NCBI RefSeq assembly: GCF_964340395.1
Contig: NC_135560.1
Coordinates: 2,477,501-2,541,500, forward strand
DNA length: 64,000 nucleotides
Direction: 5' to 3'
Origin: Glandiceps talaboti
Lineage: Eukaryota > Hemichordata > Enteropneusta > Spengelidae
Made by a program: the position numbers and the translations under genes. Of this stretch, positions 19,376 through 29,706 are shown piece after piece (the first letter of the stretch is position 1; every line of letters begins with the position of its first letter). The notes under the pieces were generated by a model. It saw nothing but the letters and a program-made list of their open reading frames with translations. It did no database searches and was not told the origin of the DNA.

Positions 19376-21000
19376 CAACAATCGCCCCATTTCAATTTTG
19401 CCCGTAATCAGTAAAGTGTTTGAATCTATTGTCAATCATCAACTTGTTAAATATCTTGAAAAATACAACATCCTCATCAAAACTCAGTTTGGTTTCAGGA
19501 CAAAACACAGTACTAAGCTTGCCCTGGTTGACCTGATCACTGGTATTGCTAATAAGCTGGACAATGGTTATCTGACATGTGGTATTTTCATTGATTTGCG
19601 GAAAGCCTTTGACACAATAGACCATAGTATTCTTCTACAGAAACTGAGTCACTATGGTGTCAGAGGCTTGCCTTTACTTTGGTTTAAAAGTTATCTCTCC
19701 CAGCGTAAGCAGTGTGTCTGTATAAATAATGTTACTTCGCCATATAGCGAAATACAATGTGGAGTACCACAAGGCTCAATTTTAGGCCCCCTTCTCTTTC
19801 TGATTTACATCAATGATATTGTGAACGCTACTGATGCATTTGAATTTCGATTATTTGCAGACGACACAAACTTGTTTCAATTTATCAACAATCCCTCAAA
19901 TATAATTCAGCTTGATCAACTCCATTTCGACTTCAGGAAAGTCTGTGACTGGTGCGACGCCAATTGGCTCACTATCAATGTAGAAAAAACTAATTTCATG
20001 ATTATTAAGACTTCGCAAAGATTGGTGAAAACGGAGGGAAGTCTGGGCATCAATCGCTCACAAATTTCACAAGTAACGTCAACCAATTATCTTGGCGTGT
20101 GTTTAGATCAAAATATGCTTTGGACATCACACATTGAAAAAGTTAGGAAAGCAATTTCTCCAATTATTGGCATAATTTCCAAAATTCGTTATTACGTACC
20201 TAAATCTACTCTTCTTCTGCTGTATAACTCTATGATCTTGCCCCATATCTCATATTGTATAGAGATATGGGGCAATACATACAATACATTTCTCAAGCCT
20301 ATCTTAAACCTTCAAAAGAAAGTTATTCGCTTTATAACTTTTTCAAATATTGATGCTCCCTCCTCCCCTCTTTTTCAGCAACTAGGAATTCTAAATGTCC
20401 ACCAGCAATGCAAATTTAATACTTCTTTATTTATTTTTGATTTGAGGGTCGGTCACTTCCCGCAAACAGTTAACGACTATTTCAACACACCACCAAATAC
20501 GTATCACACTCGGAATACAACGAGAGATAACTTTTACATTCCAAAAGTAAATCTTACTTTGACGCAACACAATTTTCAGTATGCAGCTGCAAAACATTGG
20601 AACTCCTTACCTGAAGAATTGAAAAAAATGCAATCCAGGACTACTTTTAAATCTCAGTTAAAACAGTATTTGTTACAAAATTAATTCAGCTTTTTCTACC
20701 TTACATAGCATTTAATGCCAGTTGTTTTTTTTTTTTTTGATGAGAACGCGTTTTGTTTTGTTTGTTTTTTGTTTGCTTTTGTTTTAATTTCAAATTTGTT
20801 TTTGTTTTTGCTTTGATTATTTTGTTTAATCAATTGTAGTATGGGCCACAAACTTGACTAGTTTGTTTCAAACTATTTTTGTGGTCCAGCCATAAACTCT
20901 GTATTCATCCATCAGTTTATGTGTAATATTTATTCCACTGTCTTTTTTACTTTCTCTCTTGTTATGTTGATATGATTTTGAGTTTGTGGCAAATAAAATA
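19376..21000 (+). mobile_element. 5'-truncated non-LTR retrotransposon (jockey superfamily, CR1/L2/Rex1-like)
   Basis: It begins inside the reverse transcriptase domain and runs through the ORF stop (20684) into a T-rich 3' UTR of about 310 bp, ending near GGCAAATAAAATACTATAT. It interrupts a minisatellite: CTATGCCACA is on its left and CAAGCTAGCCAACA on its right. No long target duplication is evident, and a base or two of the array may have been lost. 5' truncation is normal for this class. Confidence 0.9.
19377..20684 (+). pseudogene. Reverse transcriptase C-terminal two-thirds of a non-LTR ORF2, frame intact
   Basis: The frame opens at the truncation point with NNRPISILPVISKVFE, the usual RT block. 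It continues with QFGFRTKHST, FIDLRKAFDTIDH and GVPQGSILGPLLFLIYIND. The catalytic box is FADDTN, with F in place of the commoner Y. It continues with NVEKTNFMI, the LGV block (NYLGVCLD) and the C-terminal PHISYCIEIWGN and WNSLPEELK motifs. There are about 435 codons without a stop or frameshift, so insertion is probably recent. The endonuclease and start codon are missing, so it cannot be autonomous. Confidence 0.92.
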
Positions 21001-21004
21001 CTAT

Positions 21005-22843
21005 ATATCACAAGCTAGCCAACATACTACACTATGCCACATCAAACTAGTCAACATAGATATACTACACTCCAGGACTACACTATGCCATATCAAACTA
21101 GTCAACATACATATACTACACTCCAGGACTACACTGTGCCACATCAAACTAGTCAACATACATATACTACACTCCAGGACTACACTATGTCACATCAAAC
21201 TAGTCAACATACATATACTACACTCCAGGACTACACTATGCCATATCAAACTAGTTAACATACATATACTACACTATGTCACATCAAACTAGTCAACATA
21301 CATATACTACACTCCAGGACTACACTATGTCACATCAAACTAGTCAACATACATATACTACACTCCAGGACTACACTATGTCACATCAAACTAGTCAACA
21401 TACATATACTACACTCCAGGACTACACTATGTCACATCAAACTAGTCAACATACATATACTACACTCCATGACTACACTATGTCACATCAAACTAGTCAA
21501 CATACATATACTACACTCCAGGACTACACTGTGCCATATCAAACTAGTCAACATACATATACTACACTATGCCATATCAAACTAGTCAACATACATATAC
21601 TACACTATGCCATATCAAACTAGTCAACATACATATACTACACTATGCCATATCAAACTAGTCAACATACATATACTACACTATGCCATATCAAACTAGT
21701 CAACATACATATACTACACTATGCCATATCAAACTAGTCAACATACATATACTACACTCCAGGACTACACTGTGCCATATCAAACTAGTCAACATACATA
21801 TACTACACTATGCCATATCAAACTAGTTAACATACATATACTACACTCCAGGACTACACTGTGCCATATCAAACTAGTCAACATACATATACTACACTCC
21901 AGGACTACACTATGTCACATCAAACTAGTCAACATACATATACTACACTCCAGGACTACACTATGCCATATCAAACTAGTCAACATACATATACTACACT
22001 CCAGGACTACACTATGCCACATCAAACTAGTCAACATACATATACTACACTCCAGGACTACACTATGCCATATCAAACTAGTTAACATACATATACTACA
22101 CTCCAGGACTACACTATGTCACATCAAACTAGTCAACATACATATACTACACTCCAGGACTACACTATGTCACATCAAACTAGTCAACATACATATACTA
22201 CACTCCAGGACTACACTATGCCATATCAAACTAGTTAACATACATATACTACACTCCAGGACTACACTATGTCACATCAAACTAGTCAACATACATATAC
22301 TACGCTCCAGGACTACACTATGTCACATCAAACTAGTCAACATACATATACTACACTCCAGGACTTCACTGTGCCACATCAAACTAGTTAACATACATAT
22401 ACTACACTCCAGGACTACACTATGTCACATCAAACTAGTCAACATACATATACTACACTATGCCACATCAAACTAGTCAACATACATATACTACACTCCA
22501 TGACTACACTATGTCACATCAAACTAGTCAACATACATATACTACACTCCAGGACTTCACTGTGCCACATCAAACTAGTCAACATACATATACTACACTA
22601 TGCCACATCAAACTAGTCAACATACATATACTACACTCCAGGACTACACTATGCCATATCAAACTAGTCAACATACATATACTGCACTCCAGGACTACAC
22701 TATGCCATATCAAACTAGTCAACATACATATACTACACTCCAGGACTACACTATGTCACATCAAACTAGTCAACATACATATACTACACTCCAGGACTAC
22801 ACTATGCCATATCAAACTAGTCAACATATACACACTCCATAAG
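21005..22843. repeat. Minisatellite, mixed 51-bp and 38-bp units, about 38 copies
   Basis: The long unit starts CATCAAACTAGTCAACATAC and includes CTACACTCCAGGACTACAC. The short unit lacks the 13-bp CTCCAGGACTACA part. The core shares its sequence with the 34-bp array on the other side of the retrotransposon. Read-through frames exist because 51 is a multiple of 3. Confidence 0.95.
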
Positions 22844-23559
22844 AAAACACAACACGATCTATAAAGTTTACTGTTTATTCTTAAAACCTGGTACATGTAT
22901 TGGTACATGCAAACTTCCCTTTACATTTCTTATGAAGGCAGGGTAGAATTTTCATATATTTTTAGTCAATCATCTATCTGAAATGGGCCTCGGTGTTTAT
23001 GTATGTTTTGCTTGGCTGTAGTTTGAATTTCAAAAAATTCCACATTGGTGTTGATCATAATGGAAGATGGGAGCTAAGAGAGCTCAGCTAAAGTTATCAT
23101 ATTACTGTGTAATGCATGCATGGAAAGGACATCTCAAAACATGTAACAGTAATTATGTAAACCTTGTATCCCACAATCCTTTGCTTCATAAATAATTACA
23201 CACGTCTACTCTAATTGTCAGTCTTAAGAGACTACTCATAATTTGACACTGATAAGTCTGAGCACTCTGTAGGTAAGCCATGAAAAAGAAACAATCTGTC
23301 ATTTAAAATGGCTAAAATGAACAACATAAATTTAAAAAACATAAACCAATATAGCACCACAACTGTTTGTCAGTCCCTGTATTAAGCCTTACAGACTAAT
23401 TGCATATTAACTAGATCAAATAAAAACATCTTAATATCCAGAAAAAATATTCAAGTAATTTATACAAAGATTACATCATAAATACAGCATCAGGTAGTCC
23501 CAATTATACATTTAGTGATTTGCAATCATGGTTTCTTACAACATTACTACTAGAAATAA
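22844..23559. other. Intergenic, nothing recognised
   Basis: No exon-like frame and no tandem unit. Possible minus-strand AATAAA signals at about 22873 and 23666 are too far from DENND4 to assign. Confidence 0.4.
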
Positions 23560-24119
23560 AAATGCCAATGGTGTTGTAGCACAACTGTTGAGAATAAATC
23601 TTAATGTTCTATTATGATTATGTGTTCTTATTGCTAGACATATTTTCACACATTTTTTTTGGAGATTTATTCACCTGCCTACCCATCCATTGTGTTATGT
23701 CTGCAATACACACCATCATTTAACTGTTGTTATGGGTGGGGTCTTGTTGCTAGGTATATATGCATACATTTTTGGAATGTTTAGTTATTTGCCTTCCCTT
23801 CACTGGTGTTATATTATCATTATATGTTGTTTACCTGTTACTATGGGTGTGGTATTGTTGCTAAGGACATTTGCATATTTTAAAATAATGTTTATACAAT
23901 TGCCTACCCATCCCTATTGTTATATTTGGAATAAACCATATCATTTAACTGTTGCTAAGGGCATGGTCATGGTTGCTAGGCCAATTACGTAAGTATGACA
24001 CATTTGGCATTTGCTATTTTCAGACGAACACTTTAATTAAGAATCATAAGCAAATTTCATCCCCAGTAATTGAGAGGTAAAGTTCGATACCAAAATCACT
24101 AAGTCTTGCATCATCTACA

Positions 24120-24156
<37 letters not shown>

Positions 24157-24190
24157 TTTTAACTTGAACCAATCTATGGTTCAGTTTGTG
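23560..24190. repeat. Degenerate dispersed repeat ending in (GACA)n
   Basis: GCCAATGGTGTTGTAG at the left recurs at 30545. Inside, TTGCTATGGGTGKGGTMTTG followed by TTGCTAGG is repeated about three times at ~120-bp spacing. The 3' part (CAAATTTCATCCCCAGTAAT, then GACA units, then GGTTCAGTTTGTGTTAAA) resembles the tail of the Helitron-like family. Frames across it are not conserved coding. Confidence 0.6.
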
Positions 24191-24359
24191 TTAAACTTAG
24201 AGAATGTTTCCAACCTCAAGGAGAAAAAATTCCAGTGCCACTCACATACACTTGTTACATTATGTTAAGTACCCAATAAAATATTTAATGGTTTAATGAG
24301 ATCAATAAAATGTATTTCTGTTCATTCCTATGGCCTAAATATTCCTGAAAAACATTTTA

Positions 24360-24804
24360 CCAAAAACCTCATGTTTTTTTAGCCCTACTTTGCATATCAC
24401 TGATGGGATCATCATCTAATTAATATTCCTTGATCTGTGCATCCCAAGAAACATTGTGGCACAATTTCAGGCAAATCTGCCAAGTACTTTCGGAATTAAC
24501 GATTTTTTACCCAAAAATCAAATTTTTATTCCTCATTTGCATATCTCCTATGGGATCAACATGTCACCAACATACTTTTGTGTACATACCCCTATCAACA
24601 TCTTTACCACTTTTCAGGTGAATCTGCTCAGCAGTTTTTGAGTTTAAGGGTGTTTTTTTTTTTTATCCAAATCTAATTTTTTGACCCAAAACACAGACTT
24701 AAGGTGCAGTCACTTTGATGTGAACAATTTCCCATGTAGACACCACATTAATGTCCCCACCAAATACCAAGGCAATTGGTCTGGCGGTTTTTGAGTTTAA
24801 GTTG

Positions 24805-24849
<45 letters not shown>

Positions 24850-24950
24850 AGACAGACAGACAGACAGATAGACAGACAGACAGACACCATACCATGCCTA
24901 TAACACTATTGAAACCTTACCAGTTCAGTTGTGCTAAACATGAATCATTA
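24360..24950 (+). mobile_element. Helitron-like non-autonomous element with microsatellite core
   Basis: It contains degenerate core repeats of about 115 bp (TTTGCATATCACTGATGGGA, later TTTGCATATCTCCTATGGGA). A unique block follows (CAATTGGTCTGGCGGTTTTT), then (CA)n and (CAGA)n. The end, CCATGCCTATAACACTATTG followed by CAGTTCAGTTGTGCTAA, ends in CTAA after a short GAA/TTC stem, as Helitron 3' ends do. The same modules occur at 45985, 48405 and 54634. No Rep/helicase is present. Confidence 0.6.
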
Positions 24951-25576
24951 AAGACATTTTACATATTGGTGACGCTTTGATCACATATTGTCAAGTGTTT
25001 CAACATGATCAGTGTTCACTATTAGAGGTTAGCAGATATGGTAAAAAAACACTGATGTACACAATGACTCTTTGAGACAAGATGAAATCTACATACTTGC
25101 ACAACATCACCTGACATCTTTGCATACAAGGTTATATACTTGTTCTTACTTGGTTGGTCATGTCTTGTGATGGAAACAGGATTAATAAACAATGTTGATA
25201 CTAAATAGAAAGTTGTATTATTGAGTTGTTACTGTAATACACCAAATTTAACTGTTGAATTCATCACTGTAACTCCTATGAGTAGAATATCACACTACTG
25301 TAACAGTGTTGTCTAATGCATGGAATATACATAGGATATCACATGATCTGATCATATGACCATGGGTGATAAAATATTACATGATCTGATCATGTGACCA
25401 CTTGTCAACTAAACTTGGCAATAGTGACAGTGAATGTATGAATAGGAAATGTTCAAACAATTTAATTTATATCCACAATATGACAATTTTTACATTTACT
25501 ACAGAAAACAGACATTCTTTGTGTCATTCCTATTGAGAAGGGAATATGTAACAACTAGTAAAAGTACAATTTGAGT
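24951..25576. other. Intergenic, one small duplication
   Basis: ACATGATCTGATCATRTGAC occurs twice at 25340-25402 and is itself partly palindromic (TGATCA). Nothing else was recognised. Confidence 0.4.
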
Positions 25577-26870
25577 AACCAGTTGTAATATCACACACCA
25601 TGTAGAATTCCACTCACAACCAGTTGTAATATCACACACCATGTAGAATTCCACTCACAACCAGTTGTAATATCACACACCATGTAGAATTCCACTCACA
25701 ACCAGTTGTAATATCACACACCATGTAGAATTCCACTCACAACCAGTTGTAATATCACACACCATATAGAATTCCACTCACAACCAGTTGTAATATCACA
25801 CACCATGTAGAATTCCACTCACAACCAGTTGCAATATCACACACCATGTAGAATTCCACTCACAACCAGTTGTAATATCACACACCATGTAGAATTCCAC
25901 TCACAACCAGTTGTAATATCACACACCATGTAGAATTCCACTCACAACCAGTTGTAATATCACACACCATGTAGAATTCCACTCACAACCAGTTGTAATA
26001 TCACACACCATGTAGAATTCCACTCACAACCAGTTGTAATATCACACACCATGTAGAATTCCACTCACAACCAGTTGTAATATCACACACCATGTAGAAT
26101 TCCACTCACAACTAGTTGTAATATCACACACCATGTAGAATTCCACTCACAACCAGTTGTAATATCACACACCATGTAGAATTCCACTCACAACCAGTTG
26201 TAATATCACACACCATGTAGAATTCCACTCACAACCAGTTGTAATATCACACACCATGTAGAATTCCACCCCATCAGAGTAATATCACACACCATGTAGA
26301 ATTCCACCCATAATCAGTTGTAATATCACACACCATGTAGAATTCCACTCACAACCAGTTGTAATATCACACACCATGTAGAATTCCACTCACAACCAGT
26401 TGTAATATCACACACCATGTAGAATTCCACTCACAACCAGTTGTAATATCACACACCATGTAGAATTCCACTCACAACCAGTTGTAATATCACACACCAT
26501 GTAGAATTCCACCCCATCAGAGTAATATCACACACCATGTAGAATTCCACCCATAATCAGTTGTAATATCACACACCATGTAGAATTCCACCCCATCAGA
26601 GTAATATCACACACCATGTAGAATTCCACTCACAACCAGTTGTAATATCACACACCATGTAGAATTCCACTCACAACCAGTTGTAATATCACACACCATG
26701 TAGAATTCCACTCACAACCAGTTGTAATATCACACACCATGTAGAATTCCACTCACAACCAGTTGTAATATCACACACCATGTAGAATTCCACCCCATCA
26801 GAGTAATTTCACACACCATGTAGAATTCCACCCATAATCAGATGTAATATCATATCCGGTATGGAATTCC
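25577..26870. repeat. Minisatellite, 41-bp unit, about 31 copies, with a higher-order variant
   Basis: The unit starts AACCAGTTGTAATATCACAC and includes CATGTAGAATTCCACTCAC. A variant block with CCACCCCATCAGAGTAAT next to CCCATAATCAG recurs at about 26268, 26511, 26590 and 26790, showing block duplication. The right edge decays into degenerate copies. Confidence 0.95.
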
Positions 26871-27258
26871 ACCTACAATCAGTTGTAACATCAAACACCA
26901 CATTGAATATTGCCAACAACCAGCAGGAGAATTCTACCCAACACCAAATAAAGTGGCAACTCTCTCTAGTCTATTATGAAGACATAATCTTATGCACTAT
27001 AACATATATCAATACTGCTCTATCAACCAACCAGTGAACATCTCAGGCAAAGATAGGCACAAACTATACTTGATTGTATTTTGTCAATATTCAGGGTCAA
27101 ATGGTTTCATAACATAACTGATTTTTTACATAAAGTGCATACATCAACAGAAGAAGGCATGACATTGACTGCTTCACAGTTATCAGTTATCAAACTGACA
27201 GACGATGACAGCTTTTTAAGCTAGTGATACTGACATACACAATCTTTTGAGATTATAA
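26871..27258. other. Intergenic, nothing recognised
   Basis: Unique AT-rich spacer between two arrays. Confidence 0.4.
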
Positions 27259-27614
27259 TACACAGATATGATCTACTGAGGTTGATATCACACAGATATG
27301 ATCTACTGAGGTTGATATAACACAGATATGATCTACTGAGGTTGATATTACACAGAAACAATCCACTGAGGTTGATATTACACAGATATGATCTACTGAG
27401 GTTGATATTACACAGATACAACCCACTGAGGTTGATATCACACAGATAGAACCCACTGAGGTTGATATCACACAGATACAATCCACTGAGGTTGATATTA
27501 CATAGATAGAACCCACTGAGGTTGATATCACACAGATAGAACCCACTGAGGTTGATATCACACAGATACAATCCACTGAGGTTGATATTACACAGATACA
27601 ATCCACTGAGGTTG
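27259..27614. repeat. Minisatellite, 30-bp unit, 12 copies
   Basis: The unit holds CTACTGAGGTTGATATCACA then CAGATA. Because the period is 30, two minus-strand frames stay open as 10-residue repeats (NINLSGLYLC and ISTSVDCICV). No start context, splice sites or flanking coding sequence support a protein. Confidence 0.93.
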
Positions 27615-28372
27615 TGAGTGAATACAATTATCTCTGTTAGCAAAACAAGATTTGACTTTTGACCCAAAATAAGAAATTTAAACCAATCTCATAACTTTGA
27701 CACTAAGAAATAATATAAATTATTGTATGTATAGTTGCAACCCCAAAATGAGTGTCAAGATATGAAAACACCTGTATCATTTTTAGCACTTCAAAACCTC
27801 CATAGTTTACCTTCTGTACTCCTTACCTTAAATGTTGTACTAAAATGAATTTACTGAACAACTACCAGTACCAAAAAAGTAAAATTTATATTCTAAATTC
27901 GTGTGTAACATTGGAAGCATTTTTGTTCACATAAATGGCCATTGACATAAGAACCATCAGTAGCAACATATCACACATACATATATATTCATGGATAGCT
28001 TACAAATCTTTTACAGTTTTTGCACAAATCATATTTTTGAAACTATTTAATGACTAAATTCAATAAGTCTTGAAACCCATTTTAATATAATCATAAAAAC
28101 TAATACTGCTGTTTGATATTTGCATCATAAAATATGTATACATATGAATCAAGTAATCTGAAAATACTACAATTTGTAAAAACAAGTTGATGTGCTATGA
28201 GCTCCTAGTTTGGTATCTAAATAACTATATACTTGTAGTATGTGAAAAGTAATTCATTTACACTTGGCATCTACCTTGTAATAGTAATTATTACAGCCAT
28301 TACTGTTTTCAAAGAGTAATTTAAAGTCATTATCTGTCTTGTAATATTAATTTACAGTTTGTCATGTTAGTT
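27615..28372. other. Intergenic, nothing recognised
   Basis: AT-rich unique sequence with no exon-like frame. Confidence 0.4.
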
Positions 28373-28893
28373 TACAGCAATTTTACAGTCACCTTGTCTT
28401 GTTACAGTAATTTTACAGTCACCTTGTCTTGTTACAGTAATTTTAGTCACTGTGGCTAGTTAAAGTAATTTTTACAGTCACTGTGGCTTGTTACAGTAAT
28501 GTTACAGTCACTGTGTCTTGGTACAGTAATTTTACAGTCACTGTGTCTTGGTACAGTAATTTTACAGTCACTGTGTCTTGGTACAGTAATTTTACAGTCA
28601 CTGTGTCTTGTTACAGTAATTTTTAGTCACTGTGCTTTGTTACAGTAATTTTACAGTCACTGTCTTGGTACAGTAATTTTACAGTCACTGTGTCTTGTTA
28701 CAGTAATTTTTAGTCACTGTGCTTTGTTACAGTAATTTTACAGTCACTGTCTTGGTACAGTAATTTTACAGTCACTGTCTTGGTATAGTAATTTTACAGT
28801 CACTGTCTTGGTACAGTAATTTTACAGTCACTGTCTTGGTATAGTAATTTTACAGTCACTGTCTTGGTACAGTAATTTTACAGTCACAGTAAA
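28373..28893. repeat. Minisatellite, 28-30 bp unit, about 17 copies
   Basis: The unit is close to TACAGTAATTTTACAGTCAC then TGTGTCTTGG. Internal loss of GT (ACTGTCTTGG) makes the 28-bp form. A higher-order block with TTTTTAGTCACTGTGCTTTG appears twice, near 28615 and 28705. Confidence 0.92.
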
Positions 28894-28925
28894 TCTTGTT
28901 AATTTACAGTCCTTAATTCTAAAAG

Positions 28926-29143
28926 CAATTTTTGGTAGCTGTCATTCAATAGTAATTTTTGGTAGCTGTCATTCAATAGTAATTTTTGGTAGCTGTCATT
29001 CAATAGTAATTTTTGGTAGCTGTCATTCAATAGTAATTTTTGGTAGCTGTCATTCAATAGTAATTTTTGGTAGCTGTCATTCAATAGTAATTTTTGGTAG
29101 CTGTCATTCAATAGTAATTTTTGGTAGCTGTCATTCAATAGTA
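28926..29143. repeat. Minisatellite, 27-bp unit, 8 nearly identical copies
   Basis: The unit starts AATTTTTGGTAGCTGTCATT and ends CAATAGT. Near-identity of copies points to recent expansion. The minus-strand frame reads as repeats of KLLLNDSYQ and would fall in or just beyond the DENND4 3' UTR, downstream of its stop codon. Confidence 0.93.
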
Positions 29144-29545
29144 ATTTTACAATCAGCATGTGTACATTTGCAGTCACTGGCTGTTTGTCTTTGCCTACAT
29201 AATTTATAAACATTGGCAAGTGTGAACTTGAAGTCCGGGTGAATAAACCTAGCAATACACATCATATAGGAAACATATACAACATCTTTCAATTGTTCTA
29301 AAGATAATTCAAGTGATTTGTACAGGAATACAGTTATGACAATAAACAAGCAGATTCCAGACACTGTACAAACTGTGTGTAAATTAAATTTGATAGCGAT
29401 CACTTCTTATCAATTCATGATTACATACATAAAAGCTACATCTAAGTCCAAAATGTTTCAATTGAAAGTTGCAAGTGGCAACACTCTAGATTCAGTTTGC
29501 ACTACTGTATTGCTTGGGAGCTGTTACACAAGATTTGTTTAGTTT

Positions 29546-29706
29546 TCATAATTTCAATTCTCCAGCTTCTGAAAATATCTTTCTACACCAAAAGACAGCA
29601 TCACTCAAGGGTTTGTCATCTTCTTGGAGCTTCTCAAGTTGCTTGGGTCCCCAGTATTCTTCTATCAATCTTTCAAATGCGATTTCATATTCTCTGTCGA
29701 AGGCAT
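29546..29706 (-). CDS. DENND4: DENND4 last coding exon
   Basis: Acceptor CAAAAATTAG has a T-rich tract interrupted by A. It reads [20 protein letters not shown] and ends FSEAGELKL before TGA at 29546-29548. The terminal CRK-F segment is usual for the family. Confidence 0.94.

Noticed and set aside
21034-22864. Long frames reading HIKLVNIHILHSRTTLC and similar
   Set aside because: They follow directly from the 51-bp period (17 codons) of the tandem repeat and are broken wherever a 38-bp unit occurs.
25577-26870. CRISPR-like array of regularly spaced repeats
   Set aside because: The units are contiguous 41-bp tandem copies without unique spacers, in an animal genome with no cas genes.
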